64,000 bases of DNA from Melampsora larici-populina 98AG31 (GCF_000204055.1 NW_006768798.1:452176-516175); one strand, 5' to 3'. Counted from the first letter of the stretch, positions 45,645-57,623 are shown. Notes: a model not told the origin generated them from the sequence alone. Made by a program: numbers and translations.

Positions 45645-46307
45645 GTTGAGATCAAGCTTGATGTGAAATGGAAAAGTGGGGTGAAAAATTGTCTGATCGG
45701 GGATTCAAAGTTGAGAAAAACTGGGAATGGTAACCCTGTTTCCAAGTGTCCCAACTACAGTCAAAAAGTCCAAGTTTGGAAACTCAGAAGAAGCCCAGGC
45801 TTCTATATTGTATCCCATAAATGAATTTATGAGAATTGGACAATATTTGAATCTTTGATGATTGGCGGTACCCAAAGGCACGACGGTACCGCCACTTTCC
45901 ATGACACAGTTGAGATAGCGCGTCGGGGCTGTTTTCGGGGCGGAATATGCTTCTACAGAAGCAACCATTTTTCCTGTACACAGACATTGGGAAAATGTTT
46001 GGAAAATTTACCCTTGCAGGAAAATTGTTCCATCTTCCCCCCACGAGCTTATTCATCCCTCGCAGATAGTTATCTCACACTGTTGGCTCAAGCATCTCAT
46101 CCAATCACTTCTCTCTCACACTCATCTTCTCGAATCCTAATACAGTGCTATTTCCCAATAGCCTGTCAGGAAAAAGAATATTTTCCAAAATCTCAACGGT
46201 TCAATAGCAGTGTTTATTTTTTCAGTAGCCTGCTGCAACTTTTTCTCAACAAGTCGACCTGCAGTGTTAATTTTTCAATTACCTGCCAGAACCCTGTCAT
46301 AGTCAAC

Positions 46308-48244
46308 ATGTCGTCCATCAACGACAAAATCAAAACAAACCTAGAGAAGTTTAACGAACACGTGAAGAGAACTAGTGAGAGATTGACCAACCGCGCAGGA
46401 TCAACTCCCCTCGAAGACAGATCGAATGTGGTGATGCCAGATCTACCGACTCCGGATCCAAATGCTCCACGACAGACAACATCTAGAAGTAGAGGAAGAG
46501 GTCGAGGGAAGAAATCAGCTCCGGTTAACACCAGATCCAGCGCAGCAGCCCGCGCTGCTGCAGCCTCTTTGTCTGAAGCAAACGCAAATAACCTATCGGG
46601 AATCGAAAACTCTGGAGACCAAACCAGTACTACGGAGCCAACTACCAACACTGGAGTTAACGCCACCCAAGAACAAGCTGATGGTACTACTCAGCCCTCT
46701 CAACCCACTGGGTTGATTTCAAGAGATCAAGTTAATACGGGTGTAACACGTAAGCCGCGATAACTCAGATGTTTCCTACCCACCTTCGAGGTGTTGCCGC
46801 CGTTCGGCGATGCCACAGCGACTCTGTGTAGCCATCGTAATGATGTTGCCTCCATGTAGAGATGTTCGGACTGTTATTCAGGGATCAGTTACTGACCGGA
46901 AAATTTTTCATGTCATCAGCCAATCGCTCACCTGCTAGACGCAACACAAGCACTGGTGTCGGTTTAAGTCCACCTTGTGGTTTCCACTCTTGGTTGGCAG
47001 CCAACGGATTGACCGTGGGACCTGCTCCTAACCCGTCAACTACGGCCGATGACCCGTCCAACACGAACACATCAACTCGGCTCAGATCACATGTCAATGC
47101 TATCTCGTCAGTTGTTACTCCGACCAATCAATCAGACTCAACCCCAGTCGAGCCCAGACGCAGGCTGGTAGGTTTTGTGGATTTAAGCAAAGACGACGAT
47201 ACATCGAAAACGTCTACTGAGGAACCTGTCGCAGAGAAAGAGTTGAAGGTTATATGTGATGAAGGCGGTATCGACTCAAACGGATTAGTAGCGTTGTCAC
47301 CGTGGTTCGATACTAAAATGACAGCTCTAAAAGGCTACCTTCCCCTATCCATCTTTAATACCCAATGGTTACACCAAGACTTGGTAACCCAGTCCTTTCG
47401 TCGATGTACCACGAAAGAAAAGCTTGAAGAATCTTATGTCGGTCACGACGTTCCAGTTGAATGGAAAATGTCGTTTGGTGAATGGGTAGTTGCCTTCGAC
47501 CTTTATGTCGCTTATTTACGTCATTACACCCACGAAGACACGGCTAATAAGATGGCCATACATAAGCAAAATGTCCTCGACATCATGAAAGAGAACGTTA
47601 ATTGGCCGATGGCGTTCCGCTATGACATTGCCATACGTACCTCAGTTTTAACCATCCGAAAGGCCAACGGTAACTTAGCGAATCCAGCTGTACGCAACAT
47701 CACAATCAAGCGACAATGCTTCCGTGATACCGAACGCTATAATGATTTCCTTCCCATCTATGCCGGTTCGAATCCCTATGCTACCGGTGGGCCAAAGGAA
47801 CACATTAACCCAATTACCGGTGAACCACTCAGGAACGGCTCGTTCACTCAACATACTAACCTAACGCCACGTCAAACTCAAGGATCTAATGTCGGACAAA
47901 CCTTTGGCCCCACCCACGTCGGCAAACCGAACGCCAGATCATGGGCCCATTCAAACCAACCGTTGTATAACGGTCCAGGCGCAGTTGGTTACACCAGTCA
48001 CGGAGACGACCGCCGAAATGGAGGTTGTAACACTCGTGGACGAGGTAGAAACGGTGGTTATTTCATGGGTAGCGGTGGAGGCAGAGATACAAGCCCTCCT
48101 CCTCGCTGGAACGGGGATAACTCTCGTCGAGGCGAAGGAAGCAACTCGTGGAGACGAGATGACAGACGCAATGATCGTCGAACAGACAAAAGAGATTTCA
48201 ATAAAGGCCCTAAACCATACGGGGGAAACGGAAAGGCAAAGTAA
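46308..48244 (+). CDS. DIRS-type element ORF1 (gag-like)
   Basis: Two frames, 46308-46763 and 46862-48244. A GTAAGC donor at 46750 and an acceptor at 46919 would join them in frame (GVT then PNRSPARRNTSTG), so one spliced product is likely. The N-terminal part is charged (NDKIKTNLEKFNEHVKRT), then RG- and Ala-rich (SRGRGRGKKSAP). The central part has a gag-like alpha-helical core (GYLPLSIFNTQWLHQDL, EWKMSFGEWVVAFDLYVAYL). The tail is RG/Asn-rich (GRGRNGGYFMGSGGG, RRDDRRNDRR), a nucleic-acid-binding composition. No CCHC knuckle was seen, as in many DIRS gag proteins. Confidence 0.7.
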
Positions 48245-48585
48245 GCCACGATTGGATTTACCCAAAGTTTATTCCGTATAACCCCCCCTCATAAAAAGAT
48301 TAGGAAAGGTCCCTACCGCTCAGATGAGGCTGTATACCTTTGTTTTGAGTCATCGAGGTTTCTTGATTTGTACCTGTTTTTAGGGGAAGCCGTCGTGTAT
48401 TGTCACACTGAAGGATGTTGAGGTGCTTAGATGCCTTGTGTCGATTTGACCATCTGTCGCTCCCGAAATGCAACCATATGTTTTGATTAGTGAAAACCTT
48501 GTCGTTTGTGCCAAACTAAGTGTCTGACCCTATTGCCTTCCTTTACTGAATTCGATTGGCCTGCTTTACTCTGTGAAGTTCCTCG

Positions 48586-50337
48586 TTGTCAAGAGAAGAC
48601 GCCAGTTCATCCCAGCAGCCGACTCGAGAGAGTAACTTTTGCAGAAGAGGTGAAAAGGTCAAGATGATCCCATATCGAAATTCTGGGGTCAATCGCTGCC
48701 CAAGGTGGCCGGATGAAATTGTGAAATCAGATCTGAAAATACAGAGGTGGCATTCACTGATAGAGCTACATCAGATAGGCGACGACGCACTGGAAGTGTT
48801 AAGAGGCTGCGAAGTAGGATTCCATCAAGGAATTCCACAACATGATATGGGAGATAGGAAATGGTTTACACCAAAAAATCACGAGTCAGTGTTACTAGCA
48901 GAAGAGAAAATCAAGAACACTCTAGCCAAGGAAAGGAGAGTGTCACGGATTTTCGGTCCATTCACTCACAAGGAAGTCTATGAAAAATTTGGATTCTTCA
49001 GATCCAACCCGATGGGAGGCGTCATCAATGGTGATGGCTCCTTTCGAATCATCAATGATTTATCCTTTCCTCACGATAAACCAGAAACCCCATCCGTGAA
49101 TAGTTTCGTAGACAAGAGGGAATTTGAAACCAATTGGGACGATTTTAAAGTCGTGATCATGTTTTTCAAGAATAATAAGGGAGACCTTGTATTAGCCTTG
49201 TTTGAATGGGAAAAGGCGTATAGACAAATCGCCACTCACCCCTCTCAATGGCGCTACTTGTTTATCCTGGATTTGTATAACAGGCTGTGGATGGACGTCA
49301 GAATCCAATTCGGCGGCGTCGCGGGTTGTGGAGTGTTTGGACGTCCCGCGGATCTATGGAGGAAGATTATGGTGAAACACTTCAAGTTAGAAAGTGCATT
49401 TCGATGGGTTGATGACAATTTGCTTGTGAAAGAACGTACCAATCCAACCACCATCGACAATATAGTGCATTTGAGCAATGAGATGGGTGTTGCATCCAAC
49501 CCGGAAAAGGTCCACGACTTCGTGGATGAGCAGCGATACATCGGCTTCATCTGGAATGCGAAAGAACGTACGGTACGCCTTCCGGAAGATAAACTAAAAG
49601 AACGTTTACAGCAGGTTATCGATTTTTTAGTACCAAATGAGTCTTTCTATTTGAAGACTGTCGAATCGCTGATAGGAAGGTTGGTGCACACTTCGTATAT
49701 CGTCCCACATTTGCAATATTGTATGCCTAGTTTGTGGCGTTGGAAGAAGGAATGGAAGGTACCGTCAGCTAAGAGGAAGATTCCAGAGGACGTGAAGACT
49801 GACCTGATTGAATGGAGAGGAGCACTCCTGACGTTCGATTCGAGGCGAATTATCCCGGATACAACTCCAATAGACTTGGAATGGGTGGGCGATGCTTCAC
49901 TCACGGGAATTGGTGTACTGATCGGTAAGAAATGGGCCGAGTTCGTGTTGGAAGAAGGTTGGAATGCGCCGAAGATCGGGAGAGTAACCAAGAATATCGC
50001 ATGGGCGGAAACGGTGGCGATACGTTTAGGAATGATCATGATCAGCAAATTTCACAAAGTCGGTGGGAAAAGGTTCATCGTACTTACCGATAACACGACT
50101 TCACAGTCGGCGGTGGAAAAGAGACGTTCAGGTGACCAGGCGGTCAACGATGAATGGAAAGCCATTCAAAATCTGTTGATGGATTTGCATACGGATTTGT
50201 TGGCGGTAAGAGTGAAGTCTGGTGATAATCTTGCGGACTTATTGTCTAGAGGAAAGGATCAGAGAGACGTCGAAGATCAAATAGTTATGGAAGTGCCTGT
50301 TGACTTGAGATCATTCGTGAAACAAGTGGTACGATGA
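48586..50337 (+). CDS. DIRS-type reverse transcriptase and RNase H
   Basis: The frame opens before 48586 with no ATG; the first ATG is 48664 (MIPYRNSG), so an upstream exon or that start is used. RT landmarks: GGVINGDGSFRIINDLSFPH, LALFEWEKAYRQIATHPSQW (motif A), RIQFGGVAGCGVFGRPADLW, FRWVDDNLLVKE (motif C with VDD), IGFIWNAKERTVRLPEDK. The RNase H part has WVGDASLTGIGVLI, AWAETVAIRLG, LTDNTTSQSAVE and DNLADLLSRG, giving the D-E-D-D set. Motif A carries Glu where the first catalytic Asp is expected (FEWEKAYRQ, four residues before the Ala). The frame has no internal stop. Confidence 0.85.
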   Translation: MSREDASSSQQPTRESNFCRRGEKVKMIPYRNSGVNRCPRWPDEIVKSDLKIQRWHSLIELHQIGDDALEVLRGCEVGFHQGIPQHDMGDRKWFTPKNHESVLLAEEKIKNTLAKERRVSRIFGPFTHKEVYEKFGFFRSNPMGGVINGDGSFRIINDLSFPHDKPETPSVNSFVDKREFETNWDDFKVVIMFFKNNKGDLVLALFEWEKAYRQIATHPSQWRYLFILDLYNRLWMDVRIQFGGVAGCGVFGRPADLWRKIMVKHFKLESAFRWVDDNLLVKERTNPTTIDNIVHLSNEMGVASNPEKVHDFVDEQRYIGFIWNAKERTVRLPEDKLKERLQQVIDFLVPNESFYLKTVESLIGRLVHTSYIVPHLQYCMPSLWRWKKEWKVPSAKRKIPEDVKTDLIEWRGALLTFDSRRIIPDTTPIDLEWVGDASLTGIGVLIGKKWAEFVLEEGWNAPKIGRVTKNIAWAETVAIRLGMIMISKFHKVGGKRFIVLTDNTTSQSAVEKRRSGDQAVNDEWKAIQNLLMDLHTDLLAVRVKSGDNLADLLSRGKDQRDVEDQIVMEVPVDLRSFVKQVVR

Positions 50338-50627
50338 TGTAACGTGAAATATATGCTAGTACATGTCTTGTTTTTGTTTTTTTACCCATCACAGTGATGA
50401 CCCGACATACGTGTCCACGGTACATTGTGTTGTACCGTCTACACCTGGCGCAAACATTGTACTGGGAGAACATCCCGTTGCCAGATCAAAGTCTCGGAAG
50501 TTATTTTACCTCCAACTTCATATCCCTTTGAAGCCCACCTCGCGCCCCCCTTTTTTTTTTTTTTTTTCCTTACTACTTTGAGTAATCGCTACTACTCACT
50601 GAATCTCCTAATCTCGACGACCTATCG
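50338..50627. other. spacer between RT-RNase H and recombinase frames
   Basis: Non-coding 290 bp with a T tract of about 18 bases near 50551-50569. It is comparable to the spacer in the second element at 63194-63540. Confidence 0.5.
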
Positions 50628-51659
50628 ATGGAATTTAGAAGAGATCAGAATGGAGTGGACACCTCATCGTCGGACGAGGTAAAAGCTTACCTAATAGGTG
50701 GCAGTTGGGCCGATTCAACTTTAAAGCATTACAATGCGGGCGTCACCAAACTTTTGGCTTTTGCCCTGGACAAACACGTACCTTGTGATCTACTCATGCC
50801 GATCGATCCGTCCACCCTGTGTCAATTTGTTATTTGGGCGAGCCCCCCTCTGATGGGAAACGAGTCGGCACTAGGCCCCCCTCCGATCAAATCGACGACA
50901 GTTCGTACTTATCTCTCTGGCATCAAGGCCTGGCATCTACTGCACAGTTGCGAATACCCACATCACATGACACCACGGGTCGAAGCCATTTTAAGGACAG
51001 CAGAAAAGCTCGAACTCACCAAAGCACCAAAAATTCTGAAGAACCCGGTCACGGTAGAACACCTATTCATTTTATTAGAAAACCTAGCGGGAAAGGATGT
51101 GGAATGCCAAGTCGCCTACACGGTTGCCCTAGTCGCCTTTTTGGGGATGGCACGCCTTGGGGAATTGGTGAAGCCATCAGTGAAGACGGGCCAAGTGCGT
51201 GTGAAGGATGTCATCTGGGACCCAAGGAATGAATTCTTGAAAATAAGGATTCGCGAAGCTAAGACCGCGGTGGTGGGGGAAGTGCAAGAGATCCATTGTC
51301 AATATCAACCGTCAATTTTAGACCCGATGGGAGCTGTTCGTAGGCTTATTTCAACCACGAACACGACAGAGGACGACCCGCTGTTCTCTTATCTACACAA
51401 CGGAAGGAGAGTCTCAATGACGAAAGCTAGGTGTCAACGGATTTTCGATGGTGTATGGAAAGCACATGTAAACGTGAAACTTACCGGCCATTCCTTTAGA
51501 GTTGGTGGGGCGTCTCTTAGGTGGAATTTAGACACCCCTCTGGAGGAGATAGTTGCGGTAGGCCGTTGGAAATCAAAAGCGTACAAACTCTACATCAGGG
51601 AATTTGATGAAGATGAGCTTGGTAGAACTGTTAAACTTTTAAAGGATTTAAAAATATGA
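50628..51659 (+). CDS. DIRS-type tyrosine recombinase
   Basis: 343 residues; cuts and rejoins DNA through a Tyr nucleophile to insert the circular cDNA. The N-terminal SAM-like helical domain (GGSWADSTLKHYNAGVTKLL, STTVRTYLSGIKAWHLLH) precedes the catalytic domain with Arg in FLGMARLGELVKPS, His-x-x-Arg in LTGHSFRVGGAS, VGRWKSKAYKLYI with the Trp and the C-terminal Tyr, and an acidic tail. All R-H-R-Y positions are present. The start ATG 50628 (MEFRRDQNG) is the first in frame. Confidence 0.88.
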   Translation: MEFRRDQNGVDTSSSDEVKAYLIGGSWADSTLKHYNAGVTKLLAFALDKHVPCDLLMPIDPSTLCQFVIWASPPLMGNESALGPPPIKSTTVRTYLSGIKAWHLLHSCEYPHHMTPRVEAILRTAEKLELTKAPKILKNPVTVEHLFILLENLAGKDVECQVAYTVALVAFLGMARLGELVKPSVKTGQVRVKDVIWDPRNEFLKIRIREAKTAVVGEVQEIHCQYQPSILDPMGAVRRLISTTNTTEDDPLFSYLHNGRRVSMTKARCQRIFDGVWKAHVNVKLTGHSFRVGGASLRWNLDTPLEEIVAVGRWKSKAYKLYIREFDEDELGRTVKLLKDLKI

Positions 51660-54307
51660 ACTTGAGGTTGTGATTCAGTCAATTTTACGGATCATTGGTG
51701 GTTACCTTTTTTTTTGAAATGCATTGTTCCGGGGGGAACTTCTATTGTATCAATGGTATTTGACCCAGGCCACCGTAGATGGGCGTTCTCAGGCTCAGGA
51801 CAATGCCCCAAGTCAAGGGGAAGAGCTCACCCATCTACAGTGCTAGTGGTCCTACCCCCCTCAGCTCAGACTTGAGCGGAGGCCCCCCCCCAAGAAACCT
51901 TTGCCTCTCTAACCAGGGTGATTTGGTTTGCCTAGGATTACTAACTACAGTTTAGATTGGAATCTACAACAAATGCAATTGAAATGTTTAATATATATAT
52001 ACCACGCTTGTATAGATATCATGAGTGTAGAGAATGGATATCTGTCCAATATATAATTGGTACATGTGTTATATATTTTTAACAAATATCCCATAATATT
52101 CTGATGTAGTTGGTTGCCCTGGCCTGCCAGTAGGTCTTTGCCCCTGCCCCGCAATTCTGGGGACTCCTCGGCTCCCGCCCCCGCAAGGTTGGGAGCCAGG
52201 ATGAGTGTTGGGAAGAAACAATTGCCAGGGAGCTTGCGGGGGCGGGCTTTGGGGAAGCTGGAGGGACCAAAAAGCGCTAAAAGCAAGGCCTGCACGGCTA
52301 AGTCTGCGCTGTGCCCCCAGAATTGCGGGGAATCCCTGACTAATGCACTTGCGAGGTCAGGAGGCGGGACCAGTTTTTGAAAACGTTTTCCACCGGGGAA
52401 TTTCAGGGGCGGGCTTTGGGAGAGCCAAGAATGACCGGGGAGGGGCCAGGTCAAAGGTCTACCTGCCAGTGACCTGTGATTAGGGCCTGTGTGTCAGCCC
52501 TGAGACCTGTTTACAGGAGCATGGACTAACAAACACACATGTAAATGTATGTAATATGTTCAAAGCCATAAAGGTTACACCTCATGGCTCAGTATCAAGA
52601 GTCACTCAAGAGTTAAGACTTAACAATAACTTAATTAGTAAAGTCAAAACTTAACCCAAAGAAAAGCAAACACAAGTCCCAACCACAAGTTGCCACATAG
52701 GTCTTGGAGTATATAAACACCTCCTCTTCTCACTTTGGAAGAGGTACAAACTTATCATCATACCATGACTCTTCATCACATTTTACTTGATTCTTCACAA
52801 AGAATATTTAGTACAGTGATTTTGGTGTTTTCTTTATCATCAAAGTTTTACTTTTCATCTAGGTCAGTTTAGGACCTCAAGCAGTGTTCTGAGCTTGTAG
52901 GATTATCAATTATCAGAACAAGCTTAAAATCTACACAGGGCACTTCACAAGAGAATCTAAAGTACCCTGCGGCACCTCTGACCCATCAGAGTATAAAATA
53001 CTACAGGCTCCAGATTTTCAAGGTCCACCCAAGCACCTAACCAGATCCTAACAATTGACAGCTAAGTCAACCCACTGGCTCTAGATCTTCTCCTTAGAGG
53101 TCAACTAACTGCAGTCTTTAATTGGGTGTACCAAGTGAAGACTCTATTGTTTTATCTGCACTTCATCATTATGGTGAAAAGGCATCCCCACAGTTGCTGA
53201 CTCCTCACACTGTGTATGTAGTCTGACGGCAAACAAAAGCACTGCTTACCTGGTGTTAGAACCTGGAATGCTTGGATATGCAAGAGATGCCTTCAGGGGT
53301 GATCTGGATATCTATATGTATTGCTAGTGAAGAAACAGTCTTCATTTAGGAGCAGTGAGCTAAAGACAACACTACTCAGTACAAGCATATGAGTTAAGCA
53401 CACAAGCCTTGTACACGTGAGATCATAAAACCTGGTCCTTTGGTGCAGTTTTCTTGAGGAGAACCTTGTATGTTGGTGAGGTTTGAATTGCCATCTTAGC
53501 TGAACAAGTAATTGATGAGAGTAAGGAAGAGAAAGGTTAGAGAAACTCAATAAAACCAGTGAATAAGGTGATAAAATGAGTCAAGAAAGGGGTGTATAGG
53601 GCTAGGAAACGAGTCAAGGAAGAGAAACTGATGAGTGGCACAGTTGATTGGAAGTGAAGTGACAATGGAGGGATGGATAAAAACACTTTTGTATCATTTT
53701 TTTGGTGAAAGGCATGTCTGGTTTTGAGGTCTCTGAGCATGTGGAATGCCAAGAAATCTAAGCAGAAGTGTTTCCCACTTTTTTTTCCAAATGGACCTGG
53801 TTGCTAGTGGAAAAGACCAAACAGCGGAAGGCATTATTCTTTTACAGACCTTGCCCTGATTGCACTGTTTTAGCCCAGATACTTAAGGTCAGATGTGGTT
53901 TAAGTTTGGAGAACTGTTATAGTTCCAAGGTTGCAAGCAGTCCTTATAACTCATTTTGAGGACTCTGGGATCATGTTTAAACCACCCTGGTGTGTCACAC
54001 GTGTTTGCACTCCTGTGCTGTTTACCTTTCTAATCCCTCATTACCTTTTTAAATGAGGACACTCTTTTTCCTCAGAAATGCTCATTATATATAATCAAGT
54101 GGATGATCACAAACTCTGGTTCTTCCCACTTTTTTGTTCATCTTCCAAGGTGTCAAATAATTCTATTTGAATAGCCATGTTCAAACCTAACCTGGTTGCC
54201 AAAAAACCTGGTACACCCAGTTGCTTTTCCGGCACTAACTTTGTGTATTGAGTTGACATTTATTGACACCTCCCAGCCAAAAACTCAACTGGGTGTACCG
54301 GGTGAGG
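51660..54307. other. intergenic, GC-rich palindromic block, decayed repeats
   Basis: No gene was recognised. 52112-52480 is a GC-rich block with inverse similarity between its ends (ccagtaggtctttgcccc against the complement of caaaggtctacctg), a probable old MITE. 52540-53060 has a TATA-like gtatataaacacctcc and ends cctaacaattgaca, and might be a solo LTR, but no target duplication was found. 54203-54303 begins ACCTGGTACACCCAGTTG and ends CAACTGGGTGTACCGGGT, a small inverted-repeat element. Confidence 0.4.
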
Positions 54308-54746
54308 AGGACCCTGGAATGCGCCTACAGAGGGTAGTGACGAAGCCCGATTTTCAGTTTTTGGGCTCTACACTACACACCACTCATTCTAACACAATCC
54401 CAAGCACTGCAAAAGATGCGCATGGAATAGGGCTATCAGATGAGCTTGTCCTGACCCCTGTAGCTTGGCTCACTGCGGCGTAAATCGCAAAGGCGCAAAA
54501 ATTTTTTAGGCCCCCGAGGCCCAATTCCGACCTTTGATTTTTGGCCTTTTTTTGGGCTTTACACTTGAATATCTCGGGAAGTATTGGTGCTATAGGGTTA
54601 AAAGTTAGTGCATATGAAAGCTCTGCTTCTTGCGATTCTTCTGCGCTCCTGTAGCAACAGAAATGTGTGATGATGTACCCTACAAATCCGTTACAAAAAG
54701 GTCGGAATTTACGTCACTACCCTCTGTAGGCGCATTCCAGGGTCCT
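54308..54746. mobile_element. hAT-type MITE, target duplication GGGTGAGG
   Basis: Perfect 35 bp inverted ends starting AGGACCCTGGAATGCGCC and continuing TACAGAGGGTAGTGACG. The octamer GGGTGAGG lies on both sides (54300-54307, 54747-54754). 439 bp, non-coding. Perfect arms suggest a recent insertion. It sits at the edge of a smaller inverted-repeat element (54203-54303). Confidence 0.92.
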
Positions 54747-54754
54747 GGGTGAGG

Positions 54755-55479
54755 TTTGATCATGGCTCATGTATACTCAGAATTTTTTGACATCTCCTTT
54801 TTATATAATCACACTATTTATTCATATACATTTTTTGTCCCACCCTCCTCTCCCTCTTTTGTATTACTGTTATCCGCACCATATCAAACCTTTTTATTAA
54901 TTCTCAAGCAATTGCATATGTATTTACAAAACTGTTCTACTATGTTGTTATACACTACATTCCAATTAGGGCTCTATGTCCCAATTCTAGCCAAACACCT
55001 CTCATTGCGAGTTGAGCTCAAATTATCCAAGCAACCATACCGCTTCTCAATGATTTTTAAACCAACTTTTAGATATTATTCCAACACCAGACTCCTGTCC
55101 ACAATCATTGATATCGAGGCACAGCAACCCCACTCTATCTTCAGTACACAGGTGCTCCAGTAGAGGATTTGTGTTACTCATACTTATCAGACCATTGCTT
55201 TCCATCAACAACTTTCATATGTAAGGCACCAAAATTTGATAGGCTCACAGAAAGTCTCAAATCCCACAGAAGGGCCAATATGACTAAGATTTCACTGATA
55301 TCATTGCAGCTGCACTGTCCATTGGAGAGAACCGGGAAAGTTGAGTGACAGTGCTTGGTTATCTTTGATTCGGAGAACTCTCTCTCTTTATTGCAATGTT
55401 TTTTGTTTGGTTGAGCTGTCCACAAATTTTGCAAAGAAAGTGATTATCAAAATAAATGATATATATGAAAGCCAAGAAC
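54755..55479. other. intergenic downstream of AA7 copy 2
   Basis: AT-rich. 55210-55285 shares a block with 43340-43410 (see the AA7 remnant there). No gene was recognised. Confidence 0.45.
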
Positions 55480-57623
55480 CTACTCTCCAATACTTTGAGG
55501 ATATGAAAATATGTTCTGAGGGTCATAGGCAACTTTGGTTTGTGTCAAACGCTGATAACTGTGATAACAATTCAAATTTTTCAGCAAGTGCGGACACCAA
55601 GATGCAACAAGCCATACTCAACTGCGTGTTGTAATAAAGATTCTTCCACTCATTTGAAGATAAGCGGGCATCAACGTAGTTGGAATAGGCGCTAAACACT
55701 CAAAGATGTCAAGAATTAAGCTCCATTATTGAGGGTACAGCTGCCATTGCTATGAAGTGCTGACCCATATTCCCATCCAGAAGGGCCATTGTTGACAATG
55801 GCAGCAACCATTTGGTCTAAGAAGGTCAATCCTGCATCTGGGAATGGTGGTGAATAGTTGCTGGATGAGGTGTAGAACTAGGCGCAAAAGGATAGGTCAA
55901 CTTAAATGACGCAACAGCGGTATCAAGGATGGCTCACTTGAATAGTGAATAAGATGGATCGTTGAGCAAATGCTGTTGCGTCCTTTGCTACAGAAGTGAT
56001 AGCTGAATTCTGACCACCGTACAGCTCAAACTGGACAAACCAGTTCTGTTTGATACAAATAATAACAAATGAGTAATTTAAGATAGAATATACAGTGAGT
56101 CCATTGCGTACTGTATCCGTTTTCAATCCTTCTGATGCAAGATATTCAGTGAAAGCTTGAATGGAAGAATTCGACATAGGTGTTGATTGTGGAGTTGTTA
56201 GAGACTTTGCGTAGAAAGTATCATGTTCAGCTGAAAGATCTACACCTGTGGAGAAGAAAAAGGGTGAAATTCATCATCTAGACACCCTACCTTGTGCTCA
56301 GCATTGTGAAAAAGAGGCTGACCTGACGTTGAAAGATTGTCCGAGCGGGCCGAAGTTTGCAAGCTGTCAAGCCAATCATTTCTCTTCACTAAACTCTCAA
56401 TTGGTGCTGGCTAGGGGTTCCCGAGGCAATGAAATGTTAAGGGATGATTTCATGTCATGTAGACCTAAAACTTACCATGCCGTCCAAGAGCGGCTGAATT
56501 ACTGCCGCAAACTTCGACTCTTCCCCGTTCCAGGTTCCAACCAGAGAAAAGACCAGAAGTCCAGATTTGGGGGCTTTTTTCAAATTAGCATCTATTGCAA
56601 GCTCTGAGGGTAGGTTGGACCGACAAAAGACTTGAAATTTGAGTAGCGCGTTTGCCAATTCATTTTGGCTGAGATACCATTTGATGTGAAAATTTGTAGC
56701 TTGACTGGGAGCTGAATGAGTTTGAAACTTGATGGAGGTCATGATACCATAAGATGCCCCAGCGCCTCTCAATGCCTACCGAGATGCCAAATCACCTGAA
56801 GGTTAAGTTTCGATCGGGGAGTGGAATGGCAGAAAGAGCCTCAATCCACTTACCCAGAAGAGGTCTGGATTGCTATCTTGCGATGCCTGGACAATCGTAC
56901 CGTTTGCGAGTACCACTTCGTGACCGATGATATTGTCCAAGGTCAAACCCCACATCCGACTTGTGGTACCAAAGCTGAAGATCAGGGAACACGAGACGAT
57001 ATAGTCAGCTCACCATGTACTTCACTTCCCTTTGGTTCCCGGTCGACTTACCCCCCAAATGCCGCGTGGCCCCCAATACCAACATACGGACACGTCCCAT
57101 GGGGGATTGCGCGCCCACCTTGAGAATATAATCCAATAGCCATGTCACCTAATCGATTCCCAGTTCCAATAACAGCTTGACCAGTTGACTGATGGACAAA
57201 GATTGTCTTGAGTCTCGAGACATCGACAACCAAGGCTCCATTTCCTCCTCCTAAGCCATAAGCAGCATACAAATGTCCACCGGAGCGAGTTGAGACTGTG
57301 ACCACAATGAAGAGAACAGTTTGAGTCCCGGCGGAGTGGTTTGTCAACGTGCTTGACAATATGAGCTCACCGGGAAGCTTTTCTTCAACAGCGACTTTAA
57401 CACAATTCGAAACAGCTTCTGTATGGTTGGGGAAGACGATGGCAGCTGGGATATAAGACAGGCGTTTGTTGAAAGGTGCGGCGAACTTTTCGAAAGATGA
57501 ATCCCCTGGAAAGACAGCGTCGATTCCCAGCTTTGAGAATTTGGCTCGCAAAGAAGCAGTATTTGCTCTAACAGAACACAAAAGGCTCAAAGCGCAAGAG
57601 ACGGTAAATAGCGAGCTTAGCAT
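55480..57623 (-). CDS. AA7 FAD-linked oligosaccharide oxidase, copy 2
   Basis: A paralogue of the 40.2 kb gene with the same intron positions, in inverse orientation. The signal peptide starts at 57623 (MLSSLFTVSCALSLLCSV). RSGGHLYAAYG carries the His-linked flavin site (Leu replaces Ser after it), and GTCPYVGIGGHAAFGG carries the Cys-linked site. Then TSRMWGLTLDNIIG, LRGAGASYGIMTSIKF, ASEGLKTDT, NWFVQFELYGGQNSA, TFLDQMVAAIVNNGPSGW, YSNYVDARLSSNEWKN, and a last exon (about 55555-55480) HYQRLTQTKVAYDPQN, FSYPQSIGE, stop. All exons found keep the frame, so it looks functional. The first intron happens to be open in frame. Confidence 0.88.

Larger units (their letters stand above)
46308..51659 (+). 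mobile_element. DIRS-type tyrosine-recombinase retrotransposon, near-complete coding set
   Basis: Three consecutive plus-strand units: gag-like, RT-RNase H, and tyrosine recombinase in place of an integrase. That combination defines DIRS-order elements, which leave no target duplication. Neither gag zinc knuckle nor DDE integrase is present. The termini were not resolved: no inverted or split direct repeat could be matched by eye between 45.65-46.3 kb and 51.66-52.1 kb. A hairpin (GTAGATGGG and CCCATCTAC, about 51775-51839) downstream of the recombinase could belong to the 3' terminal structure. Confidence 0.85.

Noticed and set aside
45235..45650. Overlapping GC-rich open frames on both strands
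   Set aside because: They lie almost entirely inside the 386 bp hAT-type MITE and reflect its composition.
51945..52454. 169-codon frame and its opposite-strand frame
   Set aside because: The GC-rich palindromic block explains the lack of stops on both strands; no domain is visible.
52540..53060. Possible solo LTR (TATA-like box, ...CCTAACA end followed by ATTGACAG)
   Set aside because: No target duplication, no second LTR and no primer-binding site that I could confirm; mentioned only as a possibility in the spacer entry.
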